NCBI GenBank assembly: GCA_007120745.1
Contig: SKNC01000036.1
Coordinates: forward strand, 1 to 27,375
Origin: Bacillota bacterium
GTDB lineage: Bacteria > Bacillota > Dethiobacteria > SKNC01
Direction: 5' to 3'
DNA length: 27,375 nucleotides
The position numbers and the translations under genes were made by a program. Position 1 is the first letter of the stretch. The number at the start of each line of letters is the position of its first letter. This document shows positions 7,312 to 15,447 of the stretch, one piece after another. Under the pieces are notes generated by a model, which was not told the DNA's origin, ran no database searches, and saw only the letters and a program-made list of their open reading frames with translations.

Positions 7312-8184
7312 TTATTCTATGTTTTGCACCTGTTCTCTTATTTTTTCTAGTTCGCTTTTTATGTCCACCACCCGGTGGGACAGCTGGTAGTCATTAGCCT
7401 TGGAACCTATGGTATTGGTTTCCCGGTTCAGTTCCTGAACCAAAAAATCCATTTTCCTCCCTACGGCTCCCCCCTGTTTTAACGTCCGGCGAAAAGCCTC
7501 CAGATGGCTGGACATGCGGACTATCTCTTCATGAATATCACTTCGTTCCGCAAACAGAGTACATTCCGTCAAGAGACGGCTTTCTTCAATTTCCAGGTCA
7601 GGACAGAGGTCTTTTAATCGCTCCTGAAGCCGCAATCGATACCCCTCCACCACCTGCGGAGCCCTTTCCTTAATTTGCTCTAAAATCTCTTTAATTTTAT
7701 CCATCCGAGACAGCAGGTCCTGAGCAAGGTTTTCCCCCTCCTGCCGCCGCATGTAAACCAGGTCTTGAAGGGCTGTAGACAAAGCCCCCTCCAGTGCCGG
7801 CCAGTAACGAAGAACATCTTCTTTCTCCACCAGCAGCACATCCTGAAAGCCCGTTAGTAACTGTAACGTAATATCTTCTTCCAGCTGAAGCTTTCCCTTT
7901 AATTCATTTAAAGCCCGGTAATAACCCCTGGCCAGGGGAAGGTTTACTTCCACTTTTTTTTCTCTTTCCGACGTTTCCCTGACGGATACAGATACTTCCA
8001 GCCGACCCCGGGAAGCCTGCCGGCTGATTAACTGCTTCATTTTCTCCTCCAGGGGATTATACTCCCTGGGCATGCGGAATATGATATCCCGATACCGGTG
8101 ATTGACAGAACGAATTTCTACCAAAAACCGGAGTCCCTCCAGTTCACCTTCTCCCCGGCCGAAACCTGTCATACTGCTGATCAT
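7312..8184 (-). CDS. yicC: YicC/YloC family endoribonuclease-like protein
   Basis: A 290-aa protein starting MISSMTGFGRGEG, the hallmark N-terminus of the YicC family, and ending with the DUF1732 C-terminal region: ECTLFAERSDIHEEIVRMSSHL (about 207-228), then GRKMDFLVQELNRETNTIGSKA. E. coli YicC has been reported as an RNase acting on small RNAs; the role in Bacillota is less clear. It has a GGGAGGT site 8 nt before the ATG. The position between a yloB-like ATPase and remA is the same as in B. subtilis. Confidence 0.93.
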   Translation of the reverse strand: MISSMTGFGRGEGELEGLRFLVEIRSVNHRYRDIIFRMPREYNPLEEKMKQLISRQASRGRLEVSVSVRETSEREKKVEVNLPLARGYYRALNELKGKLQLEEDITLQLLTGFQDVLLVEKEDVLRYWPALEGALSTALQDLVYMRRQEGENLAQDLLSRMDKIKEILEQIKERAPQVVEGYRLRLQERLKDLCPDLEIEESRLLTECTLFAERSDIHEEIVRMSSHLEAFRRTLKQGGAVGRKMDFLVQELNRETNTIGSKANDYQLSHRVVDIKSELEKIREQVQNIE

Positions 8185-8205
8185 GTAAATACCTCCCTGC
8201 CGTAT

Positions 8206-8233
8206 ATCTTATCACACTTTAAAAAATAGGCAA
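8206..8233 (-). promoter_or_regulatory. Possible promoter for yicC
   Basis: On minus, TTGCCT (8233-8228) and TAAGAT (8211-8206) with a 16-nt spacer, 22 nt before the yicC ATG. The -35 hexamer is also the 3' arm of the ATPase terminator hairpin, a compact arrangement. Moderate match only. Confidence 0.45.
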
Positions 8234-8259
8234 GAACTCTGGTATCCTTGTTATTGCCT
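8221..8259 (-). terminator. Intrinsic terminator downstream of the P-type ATPase
   Basis: On minus, arms AGGCAA (8259-8254) and TTGCCT (8233-8228) extend inward past one mismatch by AAC/GTT, then comes A plus a six-U run (8226-8221). It lies 14 nt after the ATPase stop. Confidence 0.65.
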
Positions 8260-8272
8260 GAAAATATTTTTT

Positions 8273-11071
8273 TTACTTTCTTACTGGAAAAATTCTTTTT
8301 TGATTTCGGCTGCTGCTCCTTTTCATTTTCCACGACCTGCCGGGAAACAGGGCAGCGGCAGCTTCTTTCAAAAGGGAACCCAGGCTGGGCAGCACTGAAA
8401 GGACGAGTACCAGAAACCATTCTTCCGCAGTTAACAAAGTGGTACGGAATATCCCTTGAAGAAAGGGCCAGTAAATGACAGCTAACATCATCCCAAAAGA
8501 TATTCCTACCGCCCCTATCAGGTACATGTTTGATTTCAAGCTGACCTTCCAGAAAGGAAGCCGTTCCGAGCGGCACTCAAACACATGAACCAGCTGAAGC
8601 ATAATTAATGTAACAAAAGCCATGGTCCGCGCCCGTTCCAGCTCACCGGTGGCAGTATATCCCGCATAAAAACTTACCAGGGTAAGAAGGCCAATCATAC
8701 TGCCCCGGTTCAATATTTTCTGCCAGAGCCCCCGGGCAAAAATTCCCTCCTCCTTCTGCCGGGGAGGAATCTTCATAATTCCCTTTTCCGGAGGTTCGAC
8801 CCCCAGGGCCATGGCCGGCAGCCCGTCCGTTACCAGGTTCACCCAAAGAATCTGAATAGGCCGCAACGGAAGGGGTAGTCCAATGAGCAGGGCAACAAAC
8901 ATGGTAAATATCTCTCCGGTATTGCAGGACAAAAGGAAGCGAATAAACTTACGGATGTTGTTGTAAATGTTCCTTCCCTCTTCGATGGCACTGACAATGG
9001 TTGAAAAATTATCATCCGCCAGGACCAGAGAGGCTGCCTCTTTGGTCACATCGGTACCGGAAACCCCCATGGCAATACCTATGTCCGCCTCTTTTACCGC
9101 CGGAGCATCATTGATTCCATCCCCCGTCATGGCCACCACATGACCTCTGTTTTTCAATGCCCGTACAATTCTTAATTTATGGGCTGGAGAAACCCGGGCA
9201 TATACGTAAATCTGGTCTGCCAGTTCCTCCAGCTGACGGTCGTTAAGACGGTTCAAATCATCTCCGGTAACTGTTTTCCCTCCGGGAGGAATTAGATCCA
9301 GGCTTCTGGCAATGGCCAGGGCAGTATTTTGATGGTCCCCGGTAATCATCACCGTTTTTATTCCCGCTTTCCGACATTTCTGTACCGCAGGAAAGACCTC
9401 CGGCCGGGGAGGGTCAATCATCCCCATAATTCCTACAAATATCAATTCCCTTTCCACCTGTTTTTCAGCTAAGGTAAAACCCTTGTCCGCCGGCAGTTCC
9501 CGGTAGGCGAAAGCCAGGTTCCTGAGAGCCTGGGAGGCTAAAGACTCATTCTTTTTCATTATTTCTTTCCTCAAGGAATCATCCAGCACCCTGATCCGGC
9601 CGTTGTCAAAATAATGGGTGCAGAGCTCTAAAATAACATCGGGAGCCCCCTTGGTGTATGCCCTGCGCTGTTTTTGTTTGTTTTCGTACACCACGGTCAT
9701 TCTTTTTCGCTCCGAATCAAAGGGATACTCCTCTATTCTTTTTTCCCTCTGCTCTAAATCCTCTCTCCAGAATCCTCCCTTGGCCGCAGCCACCAGCAGG
9801 GCTCCCTCCGTGGGGTCACCCTGAATTTTCCAGGAGGAAGTTTTCCCCGAAGGCAGCCGGGAGGACACAGAAGAACTGCACCGGGTTAATCGGGCACTGG
9901 TGCACAGCGCGCTGATTCCCATAACCATCCGAAGGCCGCTGTCCTTACCGGGCTCCACTTCCCTGGAACCCAGATATATTTTTCCATGGGGGTCGTACCC
10001 CTCTCCCTCCACGCGATAGTGGTTGAACCCGGCATATATCTGCCGTACCGTCATTTTGTTTTGAGTCAACGTCCCTGTCTTATCCGAGCAAATCACCGTG
10101 GCACATCCCAGGGTTTCCACCGCCGGCAGCTTCCGCACAATGGCTTTTCGCTTAATCATGCGCTGGACTCCCAGGGCCAGGGCTATGGTAACCACCGCAG
10201 GAAGCCCCTCGGGGATAGCTGCTACCGCCAGGCTGACTCCTGCCAAAAACATCTTATAAACAGCTTCCCCCCGCAGGATACCCAGGACTACCACCGCCGC
10301 ACAAATCACCAGGCACACCGTAACCAGTATTTTCCCCAGAGATGCCAGGCGCTTCTGCAGCGGCGTAATTTCCGTTTCCGTATGCTGAATCATGTGAGCA
10401 ATCTTACCCATTTCCGTCTGCATTCCGGTGGCCACCACCACTCCACTTCCCCGGCCCCGGGCAGCCACTGTTCCCATAAACGCCATGTTTCTTAAATCTC
10501 CCGGCGAAAGGTCTTTATGTCCAGACAGCGGTAATACATTCTTGTTCACCGCTTCCGATTCGCCGGTCAGGGCAGATTCATCCACCGCCAGGTTGGTCGC
10601 CTCTAAAAGCCTGACATCCGCCGGGACCTTGTCCCCTGCTTCCAGGTAGACAATATCCCCCGGAACCACTTCCCGGGCGGAAATACTCCTGATCTCCCTG
10701 CCCCGCAGCACCCGGGCGCCGGGTGCTGCCAGTTTCTTCAGGGCTTCCAGGGATTTCTCCGCTTTAAACTCCTGAAAAAACCCCAGGCAGGCATTTAAAA
10801 ATACAATGATGATAATTACCAGCGCATCGGAATATTCCTGCAGCAAAAAGGAAATCACGGTAGCTCCCAACAGCACCAGCACCATAAAATCCTTAAACTG
10901 CTCTAAAAACTTGAAAATCAGGGAGGGCTTTTTTTCCTCCTTCAAAATATTGGGGCCAACTTTGGCCAGTCTTCTTTCTGCTTCCCTCCGGGTCAAACCC
11001 TGAACCGGGTCTACCTTAAAATATTCCAGCACTTTTCCTCCAGTAAGGGCAAACCATGGTTTTTGTTTCAT
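8273..11071 (-). CDS. Calcium-type P-type ATPase (P2A, YloB-like)
   Basis: A 932-aa cation pump. Cation-ATPase N domain (about 5-75), first membrane pair (61-98), actuator domain with TGES (169-172), M4 with IPEGLP (286-291), phosphorylation site DKTGTLT (Asp330), nucleotide-binding domain with KGAPD, hinge TGDGINDAP, then M5-M10. Ion-site motifs SCNTGE in M5 and NLVTDGLPA in M6 match SERCA-like pumps rather than heavy-metal or K+ pumps, so Ca2+ export is the best guess. In B. subtilis the neighbour of yicC is yloB, a Ca2+ pump of sporulating cells. GGGAGGAGG is close to the ATG. The C-terminal tail after the last helix is short and basic. Selectivity is inferred. Confidence 0.93.
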   Translation of the reverse strand: MKQKPWFALTGGKVLEYFKVDPVQGLTRREAERRLAKVGPNILKEEKKPSLIFKFLEQFKDFMVLVLLGATVISFLLQEYSDALVIIIIVFLNACLGFFQEFKAEKSLEALKKLAAPGARVLRGREIRSISAREVVPGDIVYLEAGDKVPADVRLLEATNLAVDESALTGESEAVNKNVLPLSGHKDLSPGDLRNMAFMGTVAARGRGSGVVVATGMQTEMGKIAHMIQHTETEITPLQKRLASLGKILVTVCLVICAAVVVLGILRGEAVYKMFLAGVSLAVAAIPEGLPAVVTIALALGVQRMIKRKAIVRKLPAVETLGCATVICSDKTGTLTQNKMTVRQIYAGFNHYRVEGEGYDPHGKIYLGSREVEPGKDSGLRMVMGISALCTSARLTRCSSSVSSRLPSGKTSSWKIQGDPTEGALLVAAAKGGFWREDLEQREKRIEEYPFDSERKRMTVVYENKQKQRRAYTKGAPDVILELCTHYFDNGRIRVLDDSLRKEIMKKNESLASQALRNLAFAYRELPADKGFTLAEKQVERELIFVGIMGMIDPPRPEVFPAVQKCRKAGIKTVMITGDHQNTALAIARSLDLIPPGGKTVTGDDLNRLNDRQLEELADQIYVYARVSPAHKLRIVRALKNRGHVVAMTGDGINDAPAVKEADIGIAMGVSGTDVTKEAASLVLADDNFSTIVSAIEEGRNIYNNIRKFIRFLLSCNTGEIFTMFVALLIGLPLPLRPIQILWVNLVTDGLPAMALGVEPPEKGIMKIPPRQKEEGIFARGLWQKILNRGSMIGLLTLVSFYAGYTATGELERARTMAFVTLIMLQLVHVFECRSERLPFWKVSLKSNMYLIGAVGISFGMMLAVIYWPFLQGIFRTTLLTAEEWFLVLVLSVLPSLGSLLKEAAAALFPGRSWKMKRSSSRNQKRIFPVRK

Positions 11072-11132
11072 AATTTTCCTCCTCCCGCAGCTTCTACCTA
11101 AAACGTATTCTTAAAAAGGAGGAAAAATAACC

Positions 11133-11166
11133 AAAAAAAGCCTCCCGGCCGATGGACGGGAGGCTT
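11133..11166 (-). terminator. Strong intrinsic terminator of the ABC importer operon
   Basis: Perfect 10-bp stem AAGCCTCCCG / CGGGAGGCTT (arms 11138-11147 and 11157-11166) with a 9-nt loop. On minus it is followed by a seven-T run (11139-11133). It begins 8 nt after the permease stop and isolates the operon from the ATPase gene. Confidence 0.88.
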
Positions 11167-11173
11167 AAAACCT

Positions 11174-11926
11174 TTATATATGCTGCCAGGGACAGACTTT
11201 TTTCTCCAAAATATCAATAATTATAAACAGCACCAGGCCCAGAAGGCTCATGGCTAAGATTCCGGCAAAAACCTCCTGGTAGCGACCCCTCATGGAGGCA
11301 TCCAGGATAAAAAACCCGATTCCCCGGGTGGTAGCAAAGGTCTCCGTTAAAAAGAGCACCGCCATAGCCGTCCCCAGGCTTATGCGAAGAGAAGTAAAGA
11401 TTTTTGGCAGGGCGGAGGGTACGAATACATGCTTAATTAAATCCCACTCGCTGCCCCCCAAAGAAACCATGGAACATATAATCTGCTTATTTATATCTCT
11501 GGCCGCATCCCGGGTAGTAACCAGGATTTGATAATAAACGATCAGGCTGATTAAAAAAATCTTGGAGGTCTCTCCAATCCCTAAGATACCCATCAGAACA
11601 GGCAGCAGTGCAATCTTGGGAATGGGATAGGTCAGGTAAATTAACGGAGAAGTAAAGCTATCCACCCTGGACCACCGCCCGATAAAAAGCCCCGATAAAG
11701 ACCCTAAAAACAAAGCAATAAACAGGCTGACCAGCACCCGAAATGTGCTCTGTAAAAGATGGGGGAGCAGGTGGGATTGAAACATTTCCACAAAGGTTTG
11801 AATTGCCAGCCAGGGCGGTGGAAGAACCGGCCTGTTTAACAGGAAAGAAAGGCCTGCCCAAAAGAGCAGAAGAAAAATAAATGCTAAAAACAGCTGTACT
11901 GCCTTGTTAATTCCGCTTTTTTCCAT
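11174..11926 (-). CDS. ABC transporter permease, NitT/TauT (SsuC) type
   Basis: Membrane subunit of a nitrate/sulfonate/taurine-class importer, 250 aa. The reading frame is open up to 12037, but the start at 11926 (MEKSGINKAVQ) is chosen: it has GGAGGAAGGG upstream, gives the usual length, and avoids a Cys/Gly-rich non-hydrophobic extension. Six predicted helices start around 9-27 and 60-85. The cytoplasmic EAA loop reads GGSEWDLIKHVFVPSALPK, the contact site for the ATPase. It overlaps the ATPase gene by 20 nt. The substrate cannot be deduced. Confidence 0.92.
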   Translation of the reverse strand: MEKSGINKAVQLFLAFIFLLLFWAGLSFLLNRPVLPPPWLAIQTFVEMFQSHLLPHLLQSTFRVLVSLFIALFLGSLSGLFIGRWSRVDSFTSPLIYLTYPIPKIALLPVLMGILGIGETSKIFLISLIVYYQILVTTRDAARDINKQIICSMVSLGGSEWDLIKHVFVPSALPKIFTSLRISLGTAMAVLFLTETFATTRGIGFFILDASMRGRYQEVFAGILAMSLLGLVLFIIIDILEKKVCPWQHI

Positions 11927-12674
11927 TGGACTTCCCTTCCTCCAGCAGTGTGCGTACTTTATGACATAGAGTATAAAACTCCGGCCGCTCCCGCAGCCTG
12001 GGGTCCCCAAAATACGGATTCTTAATATCCGATACAATGGTTCCAGGAACAGGGGAAAAAATCAGGATTCTCTGTCCCAGGTAAACCGCTTCCTCAATGC
12101 TGTGGGTAACCATCATAATGGTCATGGGACGCTCGTGCCAGATGGTCAGCAGAAGGCTCTGCAGTTCCTCCCGGGTAATGGCATCCAGGGCCGAAAAAGG
12201 CTCGTCCATCAATAAAAGGTCGGGACGCAGGGTCAGAGCCCTGGCAATAGCCACCCTCTGGCGCATGCCGCCGCTCAACTGCCCTGGAAAATAATCCTTG
12301 AATTTGTACAGCTCTAAATGCTGTAAGATATTCCTGACTCTCTTTTCCAAAATATCGGGCCGGCTTCCCCTGATTTTCAAGCCTAAGGCCGTATTATCCC
12401 AAACGTTTTTCCAGGGTAACAGGCCGAAGTCCTGTAAAATTAAAGCGGTTTTTTTTCTCTTGGCCCTGACCGGTTCTTCATTAATGATTACATTTCCCTG
12501 CTGAAAAGGAGTCAAGCCTGCCAGCACGAACAGCAGGGTAGTCTTCCCGCATCCCGAAGGACCGATAATGGCACAGGTCTCCCCCTTTTCGGCCTCCAGG
12601 TTTACCCCCTCCAGGGCTAAAAGCCTGCTGTTAAAATGTTTATACTCCACAGCCAGGTTGTCAATTTTAATCAT
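11907..12674 (-). CDS. ABC transporter ATP-binding protein, NitT/TauT (SsuB) type
   Basis: Energy subunit of the importer, 255 aa. Walker A GPSGCGKT (38-45), Q-loop LILQDFGLLPW (78-88), signature LSGGMRQR (133-140), Walker B LLLMDEP (153-159) and D-loop SALD, followed by the switch His in MMVTHSIEEA. The DFGLLPW and THSIEEA segments are typical of SsuB/TauB/NrtD-like ATPases. A GGGAGTAGAG site precedes the ATG. The gene starts 28 nt after the binding protein and overlaps the permease. Confidence 0.95.
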   Translation of the reverse strand: MIKIDNLAVEYKHFNSRLLALEGVNLEAEKGETCAIIGPSGCGKTTLLFVLAGLTPFQQGNVIINEEPVRAKRKKTALILQDFGLLPWKNVWDNTALGLKIRGSRPDILEKRVRNILQHLELYKFKDYFPGQLSGGMRQRVAIARALTLRPDLLLMDEPFSALDAITREELQSLLLTIWHERPMTIMMVTHSIEEAVYLGQRILIFSPVPGTIVSDIKNPYFGDPRLRERPEFYTLCHKVRTLLEEGKSNGKKRN

Positions 12675-12701
12675 TTATCTCTACTCCCAAATCTACTGCA
12701 T

Positions 12702-13670
12702 CTATTTTACAAAGTCTTTAACAATCATATCCTCATAGGTGAGATCTTTATCAATTCTCCCCTTCAGCCAGTTCAAATAGCTCTGCACCCCTTCTTCATG
12801 GGGCAGGGCAGGTTCATGAAAATAGGGCAGCTGGTACGTGTCCAGTAATTCCTCCGGGAACCTCAGTTTCTCTAACAGCAGGTCGTTATAAGCCGATGGG
12901 TTTGGATTAATCATGTCCGCAGCTTCCCTGTAAGCCTGGTAAAATTTCTCGATAGCCCGGGGGCTTTGGCTGATAAAATCACCGGTGAAAATAGTAACCG
13001 AAGGCATAATTTCCTCCTGCTCGCTGTCCGTTATCATCAAAGCTCCCTGCTCCACGCTGAGAGTACCCAGGGGTTCCGGCAGGCAGGCAGCATTAATTTG
13101 ACCCTGCAGCAGCATCTCCCGGCGCTGGGGTATAGCCGCAATAAATTCTTTCTGTACATCCTCCGGAGTCAAACCGTAGTTGGACAGCATCTCATCCACC
13201 ATAAATTCTATAATGGTGTTGTTAGAGAGTGCAATGGATTTTCCCTCCAGGTCCTGCATGGACTGAATCCCTGAGTCCGGGGCAGCAACCATAGCAAATT
13301 TTCCCTCCACCAGTGACGTAATCTGGATATCAAAACCGCTGTCCAGGAAAAACCCGACCGCCACAATATCTGAAATTGCTCCATCCAGCTGGCCCGCCTG
13401 GAGAGCCTGGTCCCTTTCCATGGCACTGGAGAAAAATATTAATTCTACGTCCAAGTCCAGAGCATCATAAATGCCCTCCTGTTCCGCCACTACCATGGGA
13501 AGTGCAGTTACATCAGGAATCAATCCAAAGCGCAGGCGTTCCACCCCGGGCTGCTCCGGGGCATCGTTCCCACAGCCTCCCATCAAAAAAACAGTAAGCA
13601 GGAATAATAATGCCGTGATAAAAATTAATTTCCCTTTCCTCGTTTTAAAACCATTCCTCGTCTTGGTCAT
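12702..13670 (-). CDS. NMT1/SsuA-type ABC substrate-binding lipoprotein
   Basis: Extracytoplasmic receptor for the downstream importer, 322 aa. Basic N-terminus (KTRKGK), hydrophobic run, and lipobox LMGGC with lipidated Cys33. The mature part begins with an NMT1-like core, LRFGLIPDVTALPMVVAEQEGIY (about 45-67), and has GQLDGAISDIVAVGF, where this family contacts ligand. Relatives bind sulfonates, taurine, nitrate, aromatic acids or pyrimidine precursors; the ligand here is unknown. AAGGAGAG precedes the ATG. The preceding gene is a class III aminotransferase on the same strand, which hints at an amine or amino-acid ligand, but the 150-nt gap with a hairpin makes co-transcription uncertain. 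Confidence 0.9.
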   Translation of the reverse strand: MTKTRNGFKTRKGKLIFITALLFLLTVFLMGGCGNDAPEQPGVERLRFGLIPDVTALPMVVAEQEGIYDALDLDVELIFFSSAMERDQALQAGQLDGAISDIVAVGFFLDSGFDIQITSLVEGKFAMVAAPDSGIQSMQDLEGKSIALSNNTIIEFMVDEMLSNYGLTPEDVQKEFIAAIPQRREMLLQGQINAACLPEPLGTLSVEQGALMITDSEQEEIMPSVTIFTGDFISQSPRAIEKFYQAYREAADMINPNPSAYNDLLLEKLRFPEELLDTYQLPYFHEPALPHEEGVQSYLNWLKGRIDKDLTYEDMIVKDFVK

Positions 13671-13706
13671 AAACTCTCTCCTTTATTTATTGAGACCCTT
13701 CTTACC

Positions 13707-13718
13707 TGTTTATAAACA
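13707..13718. promoter_or_regulatory. 12-bp palindrome upstream of the ABC operon
   Basis: TGTTTATAAACA is a perfect palindrome 37 nt before the binding-protein ATG; on minus it follows CTGACA, a possible -35. It could be an operator for a dimeric regulator. No clear -10 can be assigned and only one copy is seen. Confidence 0.3.
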
Positions 13719-13765
13719 TTTTGTCAGGGTCTGCCAGGATATTTGTTCTTTCCCCCCAGTCTTTT

Positions 13766-13796
13766 TGCGGCAGTTGAGAACCGTCCGGTTGTGGCA
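13766..13796. repeat. REP-like hairpin, opposite orientation to the other copies
   Basis: Outer ends TGC/GCA enclose a mostly G-U and Watson-Crick stem around GAGAACCGTCC, the reverse complement of the GGACGGTTCTC core found at 4631-4659. It lies in the aminotransferase to ABC-binding-protein gap. The arms are degenerate, so this is an old or divergent copy. Confidence 0.4.
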
Positions 13797-13820
13797 CTTT
13801 CTCTTTTTGCGGAAAACCCT

Positions 13821-15107
13821 TTATATCTTTGAAAGGGCAGCGTCCAGTTCTTTTACCACCAGGTCCACATCGTTTTTGGTAATGATCAGGGGTGGCTGGA
13901 AAGCCAGCACATTTCGGTTCTGTCCGTTCTTGCCAATCAGGATGCCGCTGTTCTTTAATGTCTCCAAAACTCTGTCTGTCTCCTCCACCGCCGGCTGTTT
14001 TCCTTCCCGGACCAGTTCCGCCCCCAGCATCAACCCGATGCCCCGGACGTCTCCAATCAGTTTATACTTTTCCTTCAGTTCCAGCAGTTTATCTTTGAAG
14101 TAAGGCCCTACCTGTGCCGCATTATCCACCAGTTTCTCCTTTTTAATAACCTCCAGGGTGGCCAGGGCGGCCACCGCTGTAACCGGGTTTCCTCCCAGGG
14201 TAGAAGCCCCGGGACGGGTATAACATTCAGCCACTTCGCTTTCTGCAATAAAGGCTCCCACAGGGGTTCCGTTGGCCAGGGCTTTTGCCACCGTCATAAT
14301 CTGCGGAGATACGTCCCAATGTTCTATGGCAAACATCTTTCCGGTGCGGCCAAACCCCGTTTGAATTTCGTCCACAATCAGCAGGGCACCGTACCGGTCC
14401 AGAATCTCCTGTACCGCCTCAAAGTATCCGGGTGGTGGAGTAATAATTCCGCCGTTACCCTGAATCGGTTCAGCAAACATGGCTGCCACCTTTCCGGAGG
14501 TGCTGGTCTGTATCACCGTCTCCACCTGCCTGGCACATTCCAGGTCGCATTCCGGATACGTCCCCCCAAAGGGACAGCGGAAGCAGTAGGCATTGGGAGC
14601 AAAGCTGATTCCCCCTACCGGGTTAGGGTCCGTCCTCCAAAAGGTCAGACCCGTCAGGCTCATGGTCAGGTGAGTCCTCCCGTGCAGCCCCAGCCTCAGG
14701 CTGATGAACTCGGAGCAGCCGGTATGCAGCTTGGCCAGAAGAGCTGCTCCTTCATTGGCTTCTGTCCCGCTGGCACAGAAAAAGCTTTTTTTCAGATTGC
14801 CAGGAGTAACCTGGGCCAGCTTTTCCGCCAGGTCCACGATGGGCTGGGTCAGATAAATAGTGGTGGTATGCTGCAGGGTTTTTACCTGCTCACAAATTTG
14901 GTCGGTAATTTCCGGATGACAGTGACCGGCACCCACTACAGACACCCCTGCGAAAAAATCCAGGTAGCTTTTTCCCTGGTGATCATAAAGATATTTCCCC
15001 TCACCTTTTACCATCTGCACAGGGTCCTGGTAAAAATGATACACACAGGGAATCATGTATTCTTTCTTTTTGTCAATGATTTTCTGCGGTCCTATATAAT
15101 CTTTCAC
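13821..15107 (-). CDS. Class III PLP-dependent aminotransferase (AGXT2-like)
   Basis: Fold-type I PLP enzyme, 428 aa. The reading frame opens at 15164, but the GTG at 15107 (VKDYIGPQ) is preferred: GGGAGGGG lies 5 nt upstream and the resulting length is normal. Marks: FCASGTEANEGA (PLP phosphate region), LHGRTH, the Cys-bearing segment CFRCPFGGTYPECDLEC, VDEIQTGFGRTGK with the PLP-nitrogen Asp, and the Schiff-base Lys in TVAKALANG. The Cys segment and overall sequence resemble alanine-glyoxylate / beta-aminoisobutyrate-pyruvate aminotransferases more than ornithine or GABA enzymes, but substrate calls in this class are unreliable. The next gene on the strand is an ABC importer. Confidence 0.9.
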   Translation of the reverse strand: MKDYIGPQKIIDKKKEYMIPCVYHFYQDPVQMVKGEGKYLYDHQGKSYLDFFAGVSVVGAGHCHPEITDQICEQVKTLQHTTTIYLTQPIVDLAEKLAQVTPGNLKKSFFCASGTEANEGAALLAKLHTGCSEFISLRLGLHGRTHLTMSLTGLTFWRTDPNPVGGISFAPNAYCFRCPFGGTYPECDLECARQVETVIQTSTSGKVAAMFAEPIQGNGGIITPPPGYFEAVQEILDRYGALLIVDEIQTGFGRTGKMFAIEHWDVSPQIMTVAKALANGTPVGAFIAESEVAECYTRPGASTLGGNPVTAVAALATLEVIKKEKLVDNAAQVGPYFKDKLLELKEKYKLIGDVRGIGLMLGAELVREGKQPAVEETDRVLETLKNSGILIGKNGQNRNVLAFQPPLIITKNDVDLVVKELDAALSKI

Positions 15108-15179
15108 ATGTACCCCTCCCGAACTTATTTTAAAATAGCGCCCAGGGCTTACAAAAATTGACACTATAAAAAGGCAAAA

Positions 15180-15406
15180 TTAAGAAATCCTTTCAAGATA
15201 GTTGTCCAAATGGTGTAACACAAACCCGGTATTTTTCACGGCCAGCTTAATCATACCACAGGTCTCCTGAGACATCAAAAAAAACTGCCTGCCCGACAAA
15301 GCCTAACTTTGTAAGAATTAAAATAATTATTTATGGAAAGCCCGGCATTGTTGGCAATAAAATGATTATCTATGGTAAACCATTCAACTGTTTCACCAAT
15401 AACACC
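15180..15406 (-). pseudogene. Possible frameshifted gene remnant or tiny ORFs upstream of the aminotransferase
   Basis: The 340-nt stretch 15108-15447 has no obvious intact gene. On minus, a 43-codon open stretch with no start codon (15406-15275) runs into a second frame (15302-15180) that overlaps it at an eight-T run; shifting frame there joins them into one continuous coding-like peptide (FTIDNHFIANNAG, then SQETCGMIKLAVKNTG, ending LDNYLERIS). The second frame could also be translated alone from ATG 15275 (31 codons) or ATG 15254 (24 codons, AGGAG 9 nt upstream) as a leader peptide. I do not recognise the family. Either a decayed gene or a regulatory leader is possible. Confidence 0.35.
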
Positions 15407-15447
15407 TCACGGAGTAAATAGACACCCCGGGGATTGCGCCGATATCT

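Noticed and set aside
8181..8576. 131-codon open frame on minus overlapping the 3' end of the P-type ATPase
   Set aside because: It lies out of frame over conserved ATPase membrane helices, has no family motif, and would overlap the ATPase terminator and yicC promoter.
11927..12037. N-terminal extension of the permease frame
   Set aside because: It lies within the ATPase coding sequence, is not hydrophobic, and the ATG at 11926 has the ribosome site and gives normal family length.
15108..15164. Longer aminotransferase N-terminus
   Set aside because: No ribosome site there; GTG 15107 has GGGAGGGG at good spacing and the usual start of the protein.
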